A DNA stretch of 33,525 bases from Clostridia bacterium. Lineage in GTDB: Bacteria > Bacillota > Clostridia > UMGS1883. This document shows, piece by piece, positions 8,318 to 18,000 of the stretch (position 1 is the first letter of the stretch; every line of letters begins with the position of its first letter). Made by a program: the position numbers and the translations under genes. Where the stretch lies: assembly GCA_017440585.1 (NCBI GenBank), contig JAFSGW010000021.1:1-33525 (forward strand), read 5' to 3'. The notes beneath the pieces were generated by a model, which did no database searches, was not told the origin of the DNA, and was given only the letters and a program-made list of their open reading frames with translations.

Positions 8318-9466
8318 TTATTTATTGAAATAATCCTTTATCTTACTGCTCCACTTTTTCTGCTGATTATAGTTCTTATCATTTGTTTCATCAGCAAACT
8401 TCATAAGTGCCTCTCTCTGCTTGGGCGTAAGGTTCTTGGGTGTTTCAACCAGAACTGTCACATACTGGTCACCACGCTGTCCGTTTGAGGAAGGATAAGG
8501 TATACCCAAGCCCTTCAAGCGGAACTTTGTACCGCTCTGTGTACCCTCGGGAATGGTGTGCGTCTTTTTGCCGTCAAGGGTAGGTACTTCAATATCTGCA
8601 CCCAATGCCGCCTGCACAAAGGAAATGGGCATTTCAACATAAACGTCATACTCATCTCTTTCAAAAATCGGATGACGCTTAATACTTATTGTCACATACA
8701 AATCACCGTTAGGTCCGCCGTTTTCACCTGCATCGCCCTTTGTGCGAACTCTTACAGACTGTCCGTCGTCCACACCGGCAGGAATATTGATTGTTATCTT
8801 GTCGCTCTTACGGTTTTTGCCCGCACCCTGACAAGCAGGACATCTTTCCTTTATAACAGTACCCTTGCCACGGCACTCGGGACAGGTTGTGTTTGTCTGT
8901 ATCTGACCAAAGGGCGTGTTCTGCACACTTCTTATCTGACCGCGACCACCACAGCGAGAGCAGGTTTCAGCCTTTGTGCCAACCTTTGCACCACTGCCTC
9001 CGCAAGTGTCACAGTTTTCTAAGCGTGACACCCTTACCTCCTTTGTACAGCCGAAAGCCGCCTCTTCAAAGGTAAGGTCAATATGTGCACGAATATCTCT
9101 GCCCTTCTGGGGAGCATTTCTTCTGCTCTGTCCACCGCCTCCGAAACCACCGCCGAAGAAGGAACCGAAAATGTCGCCTAAATCGCCCATGTCAAAACCG
9201 CCGAAGCCACCGCCAAAGCCGCCTCCGCCACCGTTACCGTCAACGCCTGCATGACCAAACTGGTCATAGCGTGCTTTTTTATCTGCATCGGAAAGCACGC
9301 TATAGGCCTCGCCCACTTCCTTGAACTTTTCCGCTGCATCGGGGTTATCTTTATTTAAATCGGGGTGGTACTGCTTTGCAAGCTTTCTGTATGCCTTTTT
9401 AATGTCCTCGGCACTTGCACCTTTGTCAATACCCAACACCTCGTAATAATCTCTTTTATCTGCCAC
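8318..9466 (-). CDS. dnaJ: Chaperone protein DnaJ
   Basis: This 382-residue protein is a full type I DnaJ. It has a J domain with the HPD motif ([13 protein letters not shown]), then a Gly/Phe-rich linker. Four CxxCxGxG zinc repeats follow ([32 protein letters not shown]), then the substrate-binding C-terminal domains. It stimulates DnaK ATPase and delivers unfolded clients. The start codon is GTG at 9464-9466, preceded by AGGGTG at suitable distance; no better ATG exists in frame. It follows dnaK after a 70-base gap that holds a strong hairpin. Confidence 0.97.
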   Translation of the reverse strand: MADKRDYYEVLGIDKGASAEDIKKAYRKLAKQYHPDLNKDNPDAAEKFKEVGEAYSVLSDADKKARYDQFGHAGVDGNGGGGGFGGGFGGFDMGDLGDIFGSFFGGGFGGGGQSRRNAPQKGRDIRAHIDLTFEEAAFGCTKEVRVSRLENCDTCGGSGAKVGTKAETCSRCGGRGQIRSVQNTPFGQIQTNTTCPECRGKGTVIKERCPACQGAGKNRKSDKITINIPAGVDDGQSVRVRTKGDAGENGGPNGDLYVTISIKRHPIFERDEYDVYVEMPISFVQAALGADIEVPTLDGKKTHTIPEGTQSGTKFRLKGLGIPYPSSNGQRGDQYVTVLVETPKNLTPKQREALMKFADETNDKNYNQQKKWSSKIKDYFNK

Positions 9467-9485
9467 TTATGTCACCCTGCCTTAC

Positions 9486-9525
9486 GCACGATTGAGCCGG
9501 ACAAAATCCTGCCCGACTCACGTGC
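9486..9525 (-). other. Stable hairpin in the dnaK-dnaJ intergenic RNA
   Basis: On the minus strand the outer arms GCACG/CGTGC and the inner arms GAGTCGG/CCGGCTC (one G-T pair) can pair around a 12-base loop. There is no T tract after it, so it is unlikely to terminate. Similar hairpins between chaperone genes elsewhere act in mRNA processing or stability, making dnaK more abundant than dnaJ; that role here is inference. Confidence 0.6.
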
Positions 9526-9536
9526 TTTAAAATATA

Positions 9537-11348
9537 TTAGTTCTGGTCGTCCTGTGTAAATTCAGCATCGTATACGCCGTCCTGACCGGGAGCTGCACCG
9601 GGTGCACCCTCCTGACCGGGCTGCTGATAAATCTTGGGAGCAATTTCATAGAACTTCTTTGTAAGAGCATCAACAGCACTCTTTACCAGTTCTGTATCTG
9701 TACCCTTCAGAGCTTCCTTAACCTTGTCAATTTCAGCCTGAATGCCTGCTTTTTCATCCTCTGTAATCTTGTCGCCTACTTCGCCCAATGCCTTTTCGCA
9801 CTGGTAAACCATCTGGTCGGCATTGTTTCTTGTATCAATGTCTTCCTTACGCTTCTTATCCTCTTCAGCAAACTGTTCTGCTTCCTGAACTGCCTTGTTG
9901 ATTTCATCCTCACTAAGGTTACCGGAGGCAGTGATAGTAATTTTCTGTTCCTTACCTGTGCCAAGGTCCTTTGCGGAAACGTTTACAATACCGTTAGCGT
10001 CAATATCGAATGTAACCTCGATCTGAGGAATACCTCTGGGTGCAGGAGCAATACCTGTAAGCTGGAAGTTGCCAAGTGTCTTGTTCTGTGCCGCAAATTC
10101 TCTTTCACCCTGCAATACGTGAATGTCAACTGCAGGCTGGTTGTCTGCTGCTGTAGAGAAAACCTGGCTCTTCTTTGTGGGGATTGTTGTATTTCTTTCA
10201 ATAAGACGTGTGCAAACACCACCAAGAGTTTCAATACCAAGAGAAAGAGGGGTTACGTCAAGAAGAACAATATCCTTAACGTCGCCTGCAAGCACGCCTG
10301 CCTGAATAGCAGCACCGATAGCTACACATTCATCGGGGTTAATACCCTTATGGGGCTCCTTACCGATAAGCTTTGCTACAGCTTCATTAACAGCAGGAAT
10401 ACGGCTGGAACCGCCTACCATAAGAACCTTGTCAACGTCATTTGCTGTAAGACCGGCATCACGAAGAGCATTTCTTGTGGGTGTAAGTGTTCTTTCTACC
10501 AAATCTGCTGTAAGCTCGTTGAACTTTGCTCTTGTAAGTGTAACGTCAAGGTGCTTGGGACCTGTAGCATCAGCTGTGATGAAGGGAAGGTTAATGTTGC
10601 TTGTTGTTAAGCCGGAAAGCTCAATCTTCGCCTTTTCAGCAGCTTCCTTAAGTCTCTGCATAGCCATCTTGTCACCGGAGAGGTCAATGCCCTGCTCTCT
10701 CTTGAATTCTGTTACAAGATAGTTCATGATTCTTTCGTCGAAGTCGTCACCACCAAGGCGTGTATCGCCGTTTGTAGCCAATACTTCAAATACACCGTCA
10801 CCGATTTCAAGGATGGAAACGTCGAATGTACCGCCACCCAAGTCGTAAACCATAATCTTCTGGTCGTCTTCCTTATCCATGCCGTAAGCAAATGCAGCAG
10901 CTGTGGGCTCGTTTATAATACGGAGAACCTCCAATCCTGCAATTCTGCCGGCATCCTTTGTTGCCTGTCTCTGAGAGTCAGAGAAGTATGCAGGAACAGT
11001 GATAACTGCCTGGCTTACCTTTTCACCAAGGTAGCTTTCAGCGTCAGCCTTAAGCTTCTGAAGCACCATAGCGGAAATCTCCGGAGGTGTGTAGGACTTA
11101 TCGTCAATATTTACCTTGTAGTTTGTACCCATTTCTCTCTTGATGGATATAACTGTCTTATCGGGGTTTGTAACCGCCTGTCTCTTTGCACTTGTACCAA
11201 CAAGTCTTTCGCCATCCTTTGTGAAAGCAACAACAGAGGGTGTTGTTCTTCCGCCTTCAGCGTTAGCAATTACAACAGGTTCGCCACCTTCCATAACTGC
11301 CACACAGGAGTTTGTAGTTCCTAAGTCAATACCAATAATCTTTGCCAT
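9537..11348 (-). CDS. dnaK: Chaperone protein DnaK (Hsp70)
   Basis: This 603-residue protein is a full-length Hsp70. The nucleotide-binding domain starts [15 protein letters not shown] and carries [25 protein letters not shown] and [10 protein letters not shown]. The substrate-binding domain carries [14 protein letters not shown] and [17 protein letters not shown] helical lid and a short Gly/Pro/Gln-rich tail ([17 protein letters not shown]) finish the protein. It binds and releases unfolded proteins in an ATP cycle driven by DnaJ and GrpE, both encoded in the same operon. Transcription comes from the CIRCE-controlled promoter upstream of hrcA. Confidence 0.98.
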   Translation of the reverse strand: MAKIIGIDLGTTNSCVAVMEGGEPVVIANAEGGRTTPSVVAFTKDGERLVGTSAKRQAVTNPDKTVISIKREMGTNYKVNIDDKSYTPPEISAMVLQKLKADAESYLGEKVSQAVITVPAYFSDSQRQATKDAGRIAGLEVLRIINEPTAAAFAYGMDKEDDQKIMVYDLGGGTFDVSILEIGDGVFEVLATNGDTRLGGDDFDERIMNYLVTEFKREQGIDLSGDKMAMQRLKEAAEKAKIELSGLTTSNINLPFITADATGPKHLDVTLTRAKFNELTADLVERTLTPTRNALRDAGLTANDVDKVLMVGGSSRIPAVNEAVAKLIGKEPHKGINPDECVAIGAAIQAGVLAGDVKDIVLLDVTPLSLGIETLGGVCTRLIERNTTIPTKKSQVFSTAADNQPAVDIHVLQGEREFAAQNKTLGNFQLTGIAPAPRGIPQIEVTFDIDANGIVNVSAKDLGTGKEQKITITASGNLSEDEINKAVQEAEQFAEEDKKRKEDIDTRNNADQMVYQCEKALGEVGDKITEDEKAGIQAEIDKVKEALKGTDTELVKSAVDALTKKFYEIAPKIYQQPGQEGAPGAAPGQDGVYDAEFTQDDQN

Positions 11349-11391
11349 TTTGAATTACTTCCTTTCGAAATTTAAATCTATAAAAAATATT

Positions 11392-11895
11392 TTAGTTTGC
11401 AACCTTAACCATGCTGTAGCGGATAATTCTCTCGCCTAATCTGTAGCCCTTCTGGAATTCCTCCACCACTTCGTTTTCGCCGTAGCTTTCATCGTCAATA
11501 TGCATAACAGCATTATGCACATCAGGGTTAAACTTTTCGCCAACAGCAGGTATTTCCTCAACACCTGTTGACTTAAGGGTTTCAACAAACTGCTTTGAAA
11601 TCATCTTAACGCCCTCGTAAATGGGGTCGTCGCCTGCAGTTGCAAGTGCCCTTTCAAGGTTGTCAAGCACGGGCAGAAATGCCGCAACAACGCTAATTTT
11701 TGCCTCAGGATAAATTGCTTCCTTTTCCTTTGCTGTACGCTTTCTGTAATTATCATATTCAGCAACAAGCCTTAAATACTTATCATTAAGTGCTTCAAGC
11801 TCTTTTTCCAAAGGATTTTCCTCAACCACTTCAGCCTCTTCAATAGCTTCCTCTTCCGTCTGAAGAATTTCTTCTTCGTTGTTCTTTTTTGTCAT
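11392..11895 (-). CDS. grpE: Nucleotide exchange factor GrpE
   Basis: This protein has about 167 residues. An acidic, disordered N-terminus (NNEEEILQTEEEAIEEAEVVEE) leads into the long dimerisation coiled coil (LEALNDKYLRLVAEYDNYRK). The beta-rich head has NPDVHNAVMHIDDESYGENEVVEEFQKGY, the GrpE signature region. It exchanges ADP on DnaK. I place the start at the ATG at 11895 because GAGGTG lies 7-8 bases before it. The in-frame GTG at 11904 overlaps that ribosome binding site. It follows hrcA closely. Confidence 0.95.
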   Translation of the reverse strand: MTKKNNEEEILQTEEEAIEEAEVVEENPLEKELEALNDKYLRLVAEYDNYRKRTAKEKEAIYPEAKISVVAAFLPVLDNLERALATAGDDPIYEGVKMISKQFVETLKSTGVEEIPAVGEKFNPDVHNAVMHIDDESYGENEVVEEFQKGYRLGERIIRYSMVKVAN

Positions 11896-11906
11896 ATCCT
11901 TCACCT

Positions 11907-12950
11907 CTATTCTTCGTTATAGAAAACTGCTGTCAGTATGCCTTCAAGCTGTGCATTAATAGTTTCAAGGGATGAAACAATTCTCGCATAGTCCATTCTC
12001 GTAGGCCCTATAACGCCTATCTTACCACTTAAAATACCGCCTGCATGATAATTTGCAAGCACAATGCTTGTGTCACGCATTTCTTCAAGCCCGGCTTCAT
12101 CACCAATGATAATTTTAACATCGCTGTCGCCACCGTTTGTAAGGGAAAGCACCTTTGTGGCATTTTCACGGTTATCTATAAATCGTAAAAAATCTCTCGC
12201 TCTGTCAATATCACAAAACTCAGGGTGATTTAAAATATTGGATGCACCGCCCACATAAACTTCTGTAATATTGCTCTGTAAGCATTCCAGCACAAAGTCA
12301 AGCACAACCTTCAAAAAGTCCTTATATTGTCCCATTGCACCGTATATAAGCATTATTCTCGATTCGTCAATGTCTTTTGCACCCAGGCCTGCAAGCTGTG
12401 AATTTAAAAAGTCAGATATGGCATCAACCTGTCTGTAGGTTATATTTCCCGATACCTTTACCTTTTTATTCCGCACGCTGCCACCGTCAAGCACAACAAC
12501 TATAAGTGCCAGGTTCTTTTCAATCATCAGCATTTTGACGTTTACAACCTTTGCCGAGTTAACCGCAGGAAGGGTCATAACCGTAGGACACTTTGTAATT
12601 TTTGAAATAATGTCCGATACAACCGATACTACACTGTTAAGATTTACATATCTTTGATGCAAAGCCGTGTTAAGGTTTTCAATTTCCTCAACAGTTGCAC
12701 TATAGCGATGCATCAGGGAATCAACATAAAATCTGTAGCCAAGCTGACTGGGCACTCTGCCTGCAGAGGTGTGAGGTTTGTCAAGATACCCCATCTCCTC
12801 TAAATCTGCCATTTCGTTTCTGATAGTTGCGGCACTCAACCCTAAGTCGTGGTTTTTTGCAATGTTTCTTGAACCGACAGGCTCTGCAGTTGCAATATAA
12901 TCCTCAACAATTGCCTGCAGTATCATCTGCTTTCTTTTTCCTAAATCCAT
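11907..12950 (-). CDS. hrcA: Heat-inducible transcription repressor HrcA
   Basis: This 347-residue protein is of usual HrcA length. The N-terminal winged helix domain includes LGKRKQMILQAIVEDYIATAEPVGS and LSAATIRNEMADLEEMGYLDKPHTSAGR, the latter being a HrcA hallmark. A GAF-like middle region and the C-terminal dimer region (IGPTRMDYARIVSSLETI) follow. It represses the operon by binding CIRCE, and a perfect CIRCE lies 27 bases upstream. It is the first gene, followed at once by grpE. RBS: GAGAGGTG. Confidence 0.97.
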   Translation of the reverse strand: MDLGKRKQMILQAIVEDYIATAEPVGSRNIAKNHDLGLSAATIRNEMADLEEMGYLDKPHTSAGRVPSQLGYRFYVDSLMHRYSATVEEIENLNTALHQRYVNLNSVVSVVSDIISKITKCPTVMTLPAVNSAKVVNVKMLMIEKNLALIVVVLDGGSVRNKKVKVSGNITYRQVDAISDFLNSQLAGLGAKDIDESRIMLIYGAMGQYKDFLKVVLDFVLECLQSNITEVYVGGASNILNHPEFCDIDRARDFLRFIDNRENATKVLSLTNGGDSDVKIIIGDEAGLEEMRDTSIVLANYHAGGILSGKIGVIGPTRMDYARIVSSLETINAQLEGILTAVFYNEE

Positions 12951-12976
12951 AGAGTTTCACCTCTCTTTTTAGGTTG

Positions 12977-13003
12977 TTAGCACTCACTTCACCCGAGTGC
13001 TAA
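12977..13003. promoter_or_regulatory. CIRCE operator
   Basis: A perfect inverted repeat TTAGCACTC (12977-12985), 9-base spacer, GAGTGCTAA (12995-13003). It lies right after the -10 box of the hrcA promoter and matches the HrcA operator consensus exactly. Confidence 0.98.
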
Positions 13004-13007
13004 CGAT

Positions 13008-13036
13008 AGAATACCACCTGTTTCCAAAAATGTCAA
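13008..13036 (-). promoter_or_regulatory. Sigma-A promoter of the heat-shock operon
   Basis: On the minus strand a consensus TTGACA (13031-13036) and TATTCT (13008-13013) are separated by 17 bases. CIRCE begins 4 bases downstream, so HrcA would cover the transcription start. Confidence 0.93.
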
Positions 13037-13073
13037 TAGCTGTTTATGAAAAATTTGTAAACCCTTTTTAAAT

Positions 13074-13107
13074 AAAACGAAAAGAGACTGAAATCAGCCT
13101 CTTTTTC
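13074..13107 (-). terminator. Intrinsic terminator of the pnuC-acetyltransferase transcript
   Basis: An 8-9 base-pair stem AGAGACTGA/TCAGCCTCT is extended by flanking A and T runs. On the minus strand the T-rich side follows the stop codon at 13110. Confidence 0.85.
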
Positions 13108-13109
13108 GT

Positions 13110-13535
13110 TTATATTTCCAATTCCATTTTTATATGAGGTATTCCGTCCTCCAAAAATTCCCCGGACACCTGCACAAAACCCAGCTTTTCGTACATTTTT
13201 CTTGCATAAACCTGTGCTTCTATCACTATTTTTTCCGCATTGAGCTTTTCCTTTGCAACCCGTATTCCTTCTTTTAAAAGAAGTGTCCCAAAGCCCTGCC
13301 GTCTTCTTTTGCTCAGCACTCTGCCTATCCTTACGTCCTCATCCTTAAAAACTCTGAGATAAGCTATAATTTCATCCTCATCCTTTAAAAATACGTGGTA
13401 AGCTTCTTTATCTATGCCGTCAAGCTCACTGTAGGGGCAGTTCTGCTCCACCACAAAAACATCTACCCTCACCTTTAATATTTCATACAATTCATCAAGT
13501 GTCAGCTCGTTGAAGGTTTTAACGTAAGTTTTCAC
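13110..13535 (-). CDS. ElaA-like GNAT acetyltransferase
   Basis: This protein has about 141 residues. It shows ElaA-family features: LYEILKVRVDVFVVEQNCPYSELDGID near the N-terminus, a GNAT acetyl-CoA loop (RVLSKRRRQGFGTLLLKEGI), and the family ending with FLEDGIPHIKMEL. The substrate of ElaA-type enzymes is not well established. I choose a GTG start at 13535 because GGAGAGGAGG lies just before it. A longer reading from an ATG at 13592 would lie entirely inside pnuC and add residues foreign to the family. With the GTG start the gene overlaps the pnuC end by 17 bases, which implies translational coupling. Confidence 0.85.
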   Translation of the reverse strand: MKTYVKTFNELTLDELYEILKVRVDVFVVEQNCPYSELDGIDKEAYHVFLKDEDEIIAYLRVFKDEDVRIGRVLSKRRRQGFGTLLLKEGIRVAKEKLNAEKIVIEAQVYARKMYEKLGFVQVSGEFLEDGIPHIKMELEI

Positions 13536-14217
13536 CCTTCTGCCTCCTCTCCATCCTTTTCCAGTTATAAAAGCCGTAAATATCGTTTGCAAAAAACATT
13601 ACAAAGCAAAAAATCATGGGCAGATATGAAATGTCCTCAATGCTTGCAAGAATCCACAAAACTATAAGTACAATATCGTTAGCCGCATATGCCAAAGCGT
13701 AAAAAGGATTTCTCATGTAAGTAAGATAGCAGGCAAGAAAGCTTGTAGTAACAGAAATCGTGCTGAAAAACAAATTAGCCGTATCAAGTGCACCAAGTAT
13801 GAAATAAAATACCACCGTTACAGCTATGGAAAGGGCAAACATACCGAGAACCTCTTTACGGTCCATTTTCCTTACCTCAACCTCTTTTGTCCCCTCAAAA
13901 GGGTGCCTTATCCAGCTTACAACAGCCATTACGGCAATAGGTGCCGTCATACACATATATGTTAGCATTTCCCCGTAATATCGGAAGAAGAAGGAAATTA
14001 TACCGTAAAACAGTGCAAACACAACCGTAAGCACCTGCCCTATAACATAGCCCTTTGCAACAAAAATAAGTGCCGTCACACCGATAAGCGATGCGGCAAG
14101 GGTCATGTAATCTCCACCCTTTGAAAAAACAAAGGACAGTATAACCACAAACAGTGATATAAACCACAAGCTCATTTCAAATTTTGTCAGATCTTTAAAC
14201 GAATTTCTGAATCTCAT
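13519..14217 (-). CDS. pnuC: Nicotinamide riboside transporter PnuC
   Basis: This protein has about 232 residues and seven or so membrane segments. The C-terminal signature FFANDIYGFYNWKRMERRQ is typical of PnuC, which carries nicotinamide riboside across the membrane for NAD salvage by facilitated diffusion. The start is placed at the ATG at 14217 because GGAGGTG ends 4 bases before it. An in-frame ATG at 14247 would lie inside the leader terminator. The gene follows a leader RNA with an intrinsic terminator that abuts the ribosome binding site, so expression is probably controlled by attenuation, plausibly by an NAD-related ligand. No nicotinamide riboside kinase gene is seen nearby. Confidence 0.93.
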   Translation of the reverse strand: MRFRNSFKDLTKFEMSLWFISLFVVILSFVFSKGGDYMTLAASLIGVTALIFVAKGYVIGQVLTVVFALFYGIISFFFRYYGEMLTYMCMTAPIAVMAVVSWIRHPFEGTKEVEVRKMDRKEVLGMFALSIAVTVVFYFILGALDTANLFFSTISVTTSFLACYLTYMRNPFYALAYAANDIVLIVLWILASIEDISYLPMIFCFVMFFANDIYGFYNWKRMERRQKGENLR

Positions 14218-14220
14218 AAG

Positions 14221-14303
14221 CACCTCCAAAAAAAGCATCCGAAGCACATCTTCAAAGACCTAACGATGTACTCACGGATGCTTAATCCTCTACCCGGTGG
14301 CAG
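14221..14303 (-). promoter_or_regulatory. pnuC leader RNA: attenuator, candidate riboswitch
   Basis: The minus-strand RNA first forms a small hairpin CTGCC/GGTAG (14290-14303). A terminator follows with outer arms GCATCCG/CGGATGC (14275-14281 and 14235-14241), inner arms ACATC/GATGT and seven T (14228-14234). The pnuC ribosome binding site starts on the next base. The left terminator arm can instead pair with GGAT just upstream (14285-14288 with 14276-14279), an alternative anti-terminator. NAD+-II (pnuC motif) riboswitches are known before pnuC genes, but I could not match this sequence to a remembered consensus, so the ligand is only a hypothesis. Confidence 0.6.
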
Positions 14304-14322
14304 TAAAATTTTCTTTTTAGTT

Positions 14323-14352
14323 ATACTAACACAGACAAACACCATCTGTCAA
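14323..14352 (-). promoter_or_regulatory. Promoter of pnuC
   Basis: On the minus strand TTGACA (14347-14352) and TAGTAT (14323-14328, or the overlapping TATAAC) have an 18-base spacer. The -35 box nearly touches the stop codon of the upstream gene. A short inverted repeat ACAGA-N9-TCTGT lies in the -35 and spacer region and could be an operator, for example for a NiaR-type repressor; this is speculative. Confidence 0.6.
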
Positions 14353-14354
14353 CC

Positions 14355-14933
14355 TTATTCGTCCTTTTTGCCGTCCTTAACTGCAGTAATAACAGTACGG
14401 TTGCCTCTTGTGTAATTCTGTGCCGAGGAATGAATAAGAAGCTCCTCAAGCCCTGCCGCAACAGCAATACCGTACACTACGGAATAAACAATATTCTGCG
14501 GAACGCCAAGCCACACAAGATAAGGCATTACGAAGCAGGAAAAACCGCTTAATTTGTTCATATATGTATGTAATGATGCAAACTTCTTATACCTGAAAGC
14601 GGCAATAAGATAAGAGCACACCCTCAGTGCAAGCAGGCTTGCAATCATAACGGGCATCGCATTGGGCATTGCACTGAGCATCTCAGGCAGAAGCTTTACA
14701 AGCATTGTGCCGTAAAAGAGCAAATCCGCAACAGAGTCCAGTTTAGCACCAAATTCAGTTGTTTTCTTTGTCATTCTTGCAATAAAGCCGTCAAGCACAT
14801 CTGTTATACCGCAAAGGGTATAAATAATGTAAAATTCATTAGTAAAAATTGTTGTAAACATCATTATGAATGCACCAACAATTCTCAGTGAGGTTATAAA
14901 ATTCGGCACATTCAATTTACTCTTAATATCCAT
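14355..14933 (-). CDS. CDP-alcohol phosphatidyltransferase
   Basis: This 192-residue membrane protein carries the family signature D-x2-DG-x2-AR-x8-G-x3-D-x3-D, seen as DVLDGFIARM, then GAKLDSVADLL. It transfers a phosphatidyl group from CDP-diacylglycerol to an alcohol, as in phosphatidylglycerol-phosphate synthesis. Four to six hydrophobic segments are visible. It may be a PgsA, but the sequence after the motif (RVCSYLIAAFRYKKFASLHTYMNK) fits a broader subgroup, so the acceptor alcohol is left open. It has its own strong promoter. No terminator separates it from the pnuC promoter. Confidence 0.85.
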   Translation of the reverse strand: MDIKSKLNVPNFITSLRIVGAFIMMFTTIFTNEFYIIYTLCGITDVLDGFIARMTKKTTEFGAKLDSVADLLFYGTMLVKLLPEMLSAMPNAMPVMIASLLALRVCSYLIAAFRYKKFASLHTYMNKLSGFSCFVMPYLVWLGVPQNIVYSVVYGIAVAAGLEELLIHSSAQNYTRGNRTVITAVKDGKKDE

Positions 14934-14967
14934 GTATTTGTCCTCCGAAGATGTCTTCTTTTATAGT

Positions 14968-14996
14968 ATTTTATCACACAAGTAATATTTTGTCAA
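14968..14996 (-). promoter_or_regulatory. Sigma-A promoter of the CDP-alcohol phosphatidyltransferase gene
   Basis: On the minus strand TTGACA (14991-14996) and TAAAAT (14968-14973) are separated by 17 bases. Confidence 0.85.
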
Positions 14997-15048
14997 AAAA
15001 ATGTGAATATTTTTTGAACATAATATTATCATTATGTAATTTTTCCAC

Positions 15049-15080
15049 ACAAAAAGTCCCCCGGAAAACCCGAGGGACTT
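15049..15080 (-). terminator. Intrinsic terminator of the GH105 gene
   Basis: A stem of about 10-11 pairs joins AAGTCCCCCGG (15054-15064) to CGAGGGACTT (15071-15080). The minus strand continues into a T run. It lies 14 bases after the stop codon. Confidence 0.9.
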
Positions 15081-15093
15081 AATTTGTAAGTTA

Positions 15094-18000
15094 TTACTTA
15101 GAATATACTGCTAATTCAGCAACGGAGGACCAACCGGAAATGTTGTTACCTTCAACGTTAACCTTAACATACTTTGCGTCAACATCAGCGTTAACGAAAA
15201 TCATGTCGCCGCTGAAAGCTACGGAAGAGCCTGTGTAAACTGTTGTCCAGGAAGACTTATCGTTAGAAACAGAAACAGAGAAAGGAATTGTTCTGTCATC
15301 GCCGTAAAGCATAAACTGAACGCCTACAGAGCTAACCTTTGTAGCCTTGCCGAGGTCGATAACCGCTTCTGCAGGACCATTGGAAGCCCATACAGATGCT
15401 GTATTGCCGTCAAATGCATTTCTACCGGGGTTGTTAGCTTCGGGCTGCTGAGAGAATGTAACGTTGTTAGCGTTTACATTAACCTTTGTGCCGTTAGCCT
15501 TGTTGCCTGTTGTAGCTGTTGTTGTAGTTGTAGTTGTTGTACCTGCGCCTTCAGCTGCCTTGGCATCGCCTGTGTATACAGCGATTTCTGCTACGGAAGA
15601 CCAACCGGAAACAGTGTTACCTTCAACCTTAACCTTTACGTACCTTGCTTCCTTACCAACTGCAGCGTAGAGCATGTCACCGCTGAGTGCCTTGGAGGAA
15701 CCGTTGAATACGGATGTCCATGCAGATCTGTTGTCAGAAATTTCAACAGAGTAAGGAATTGTTCTGTCGTCTTCATACATCTTGAACTGAACGCCAACTT
15801 CGCTTACGGGAATCTTCTTGCCAAGGTCAATAACTGCTTCTGCAGGACCATTGGAAGCCCATACTGTACCTGCGTTGCCGTCAAATGCATTTCTGCCGGG
15901 GTTATTAGCTTCGGGCTGCTGAGAGAATGTAACTGCACTTGCATTTACATTAACCTTTGTGCCTGTAGCCTTGTTGCTTGTAGCGGAGGAAGGTGTTGTA
16001 GAATCTGTAATTGTTGTAGAAACTGCATCGCCTGCCTTTACGCCGGGCTTGTAAACTTCAAATTCGATAAGGCTGAACCAGTTGGAGCCTTCGCTGTTAC
16101 CGTAACCAAAGATTCTGAATGCCTTAACCTTTGTATTGATATCAAATACTTCCTTAGCCTTGCCCATTGTTGTGGAGCCGTTGTATACCTGCTTCCAGTT
16201 TGTACCGTCAGCTGTATATTCGAGCTTGAACTTTGTTGTTCTCTGAGCTGTCTTCCAGAATACAAGAGCTACCTGACCAACGTCAACGGGTTCCTTGTAT
16301 GTGAAGGAAATGTTACAACCCTGGCTGTTACCAACGTAACGGCTGTTTTCATCTGTACGTCCGTCGGAAGCATTGTAAGGACCGTGATCGCCTTCGGGTT
16401 CTTCACTTGCTTCGATTGTGTCAGCCTGAATTCTGTTGGCATCGGAAAGTGTGGGAACCTTAAGCACGAATGCCTTTTCGGGCTGCTTGGGTCTTGTGGG
16501 GTATGTTTCGGGCTTGCCGAGCATTGTTCTGAGCATTTCTACAAGACCTGCATCGCTTTCAGCATAGAAGGGGTTAGCCTTATGACCGATTACGATAAGA
16601 CCATTAGAGGGATGATCACCCTGGTTCCAGTAAACCTTCTTACCGAGAGATTCAGCAAGAGCACGGAGAGGAACGAATGTTCTGCCGCCAACGATAACTG
16701 TGTTAGCAGGAGCAAGTGTATCTACACCGTTAACCTTGATAACGTTTGTATCAACTGTGAATATAACTGTTCTGTCGCCAAGTGTAGCTGTAACTGTTCT
16801 TGCAGCTTCATTCCACTGAACCTGGCCACCGAAGGATTCAACAACCAATCTTGCGGGCATCATGCTTGTGGAGTTGCCGTTAAGGTCGTTTGTAAGGAAT
16901 ACTTCTACGCTGTGATCGTTTTCATCGATATGACCAATCTTGCCATCCTTGTAGTAGTGAGGTGTGTTCACTCTGAGTGCAAGATATGTCTGCATCTTCT
17001 TCTGAAGGTAAGGATAGTTGTCACCCTTCTGTGTGTGACCTACAAGTCTGCTCATTTCAGCAGCAGCAAGAAGGTATGCACCAACACCGAAGTTCTGGTT
17101 GTCTCTGGGACCCATAGCCTTTGTAGCGTTGGAACCGATGTACTGAACGTAACCAACCATACCGTCGGGCTGAAGAGCTATGTTTTCAAGATAGTTCCAT
17201 GCACGAACTGCTGTTTCAAGATATTCGTCCTTGGGAAGGATACCTGCATTGATACCCCATGCAAAGCCGTATGTGAAGAATGCTGTACCACTTGTTTCGT
17301 AACCGTTAGGGTTAGAAGCAGAAGTGGGATAGCCCTGAAGCATACTCTGTGTCCAGAAGCCGTAACCGTTTTCGTCTGTTCTCATGCAGTCACGGATAGC
17401 AGGAGCCATTTCGAGGTATGTGTTAAGGAATTCATCATAATGCTCGTAATCGTCGGGCATGTCCTGAAGAACCTTTGCAAGACCTGCAAATACCCAACCG
17501 TCACCACGTGCCCAGAAGTTCTTTTCGCCTTCATGGCCGGGGTTAGGCTTCAAGGGGAATACATAACCTGCATCACGGAAGAAGAGATATGTATAGTTGT
17601 TAGGATCGGAGTATCTTGCACCGTTAGCAAGCTTAGCGCTTGTTGTGTATCCGCCTGCATGTGTGGGGATACCGCCGGGGCCGTCGTACATAAGCTCCTT
17701 AGCATACTTCCAGAAACGATAGAGACCGTCAAGGTACTTTTCGTCCTGAGTTACCTGGTAGAGCTTTGTCATAACGGGCATAACCATGTAGAGAGAGTCT
17801 GCCCACCACCAGAAGTCGTCGTTAGATCTGGAAACTTCTTCGCTCATAACTTCAAGAGCTCTTGCGATCTTTCTCTGATCAGCTACTGCGCCCTTGGATT
17901 CGTTCTTTTCAATATTGTAAAGATCGATGTAGGACTGGAAGCAGATCTGGAAGTCACCGAAGAGAACGTGCTTACTGTTGAAGCTCTGGTCGTAGCCCCA

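Noticed and set aside
8976..9254. Plus-strand Pro/Lys-rich frame
   Set aside because: It is the mirror of the Gly/Phe-rich linker and zinc region of dnaJ.
13536..13592. Longer N-terminus for the acetyltransferase
   Set aside because: It would lie entirely within pnuC and lacks family similarity; a strong ribosome binding site precedes the GTG at 13535.
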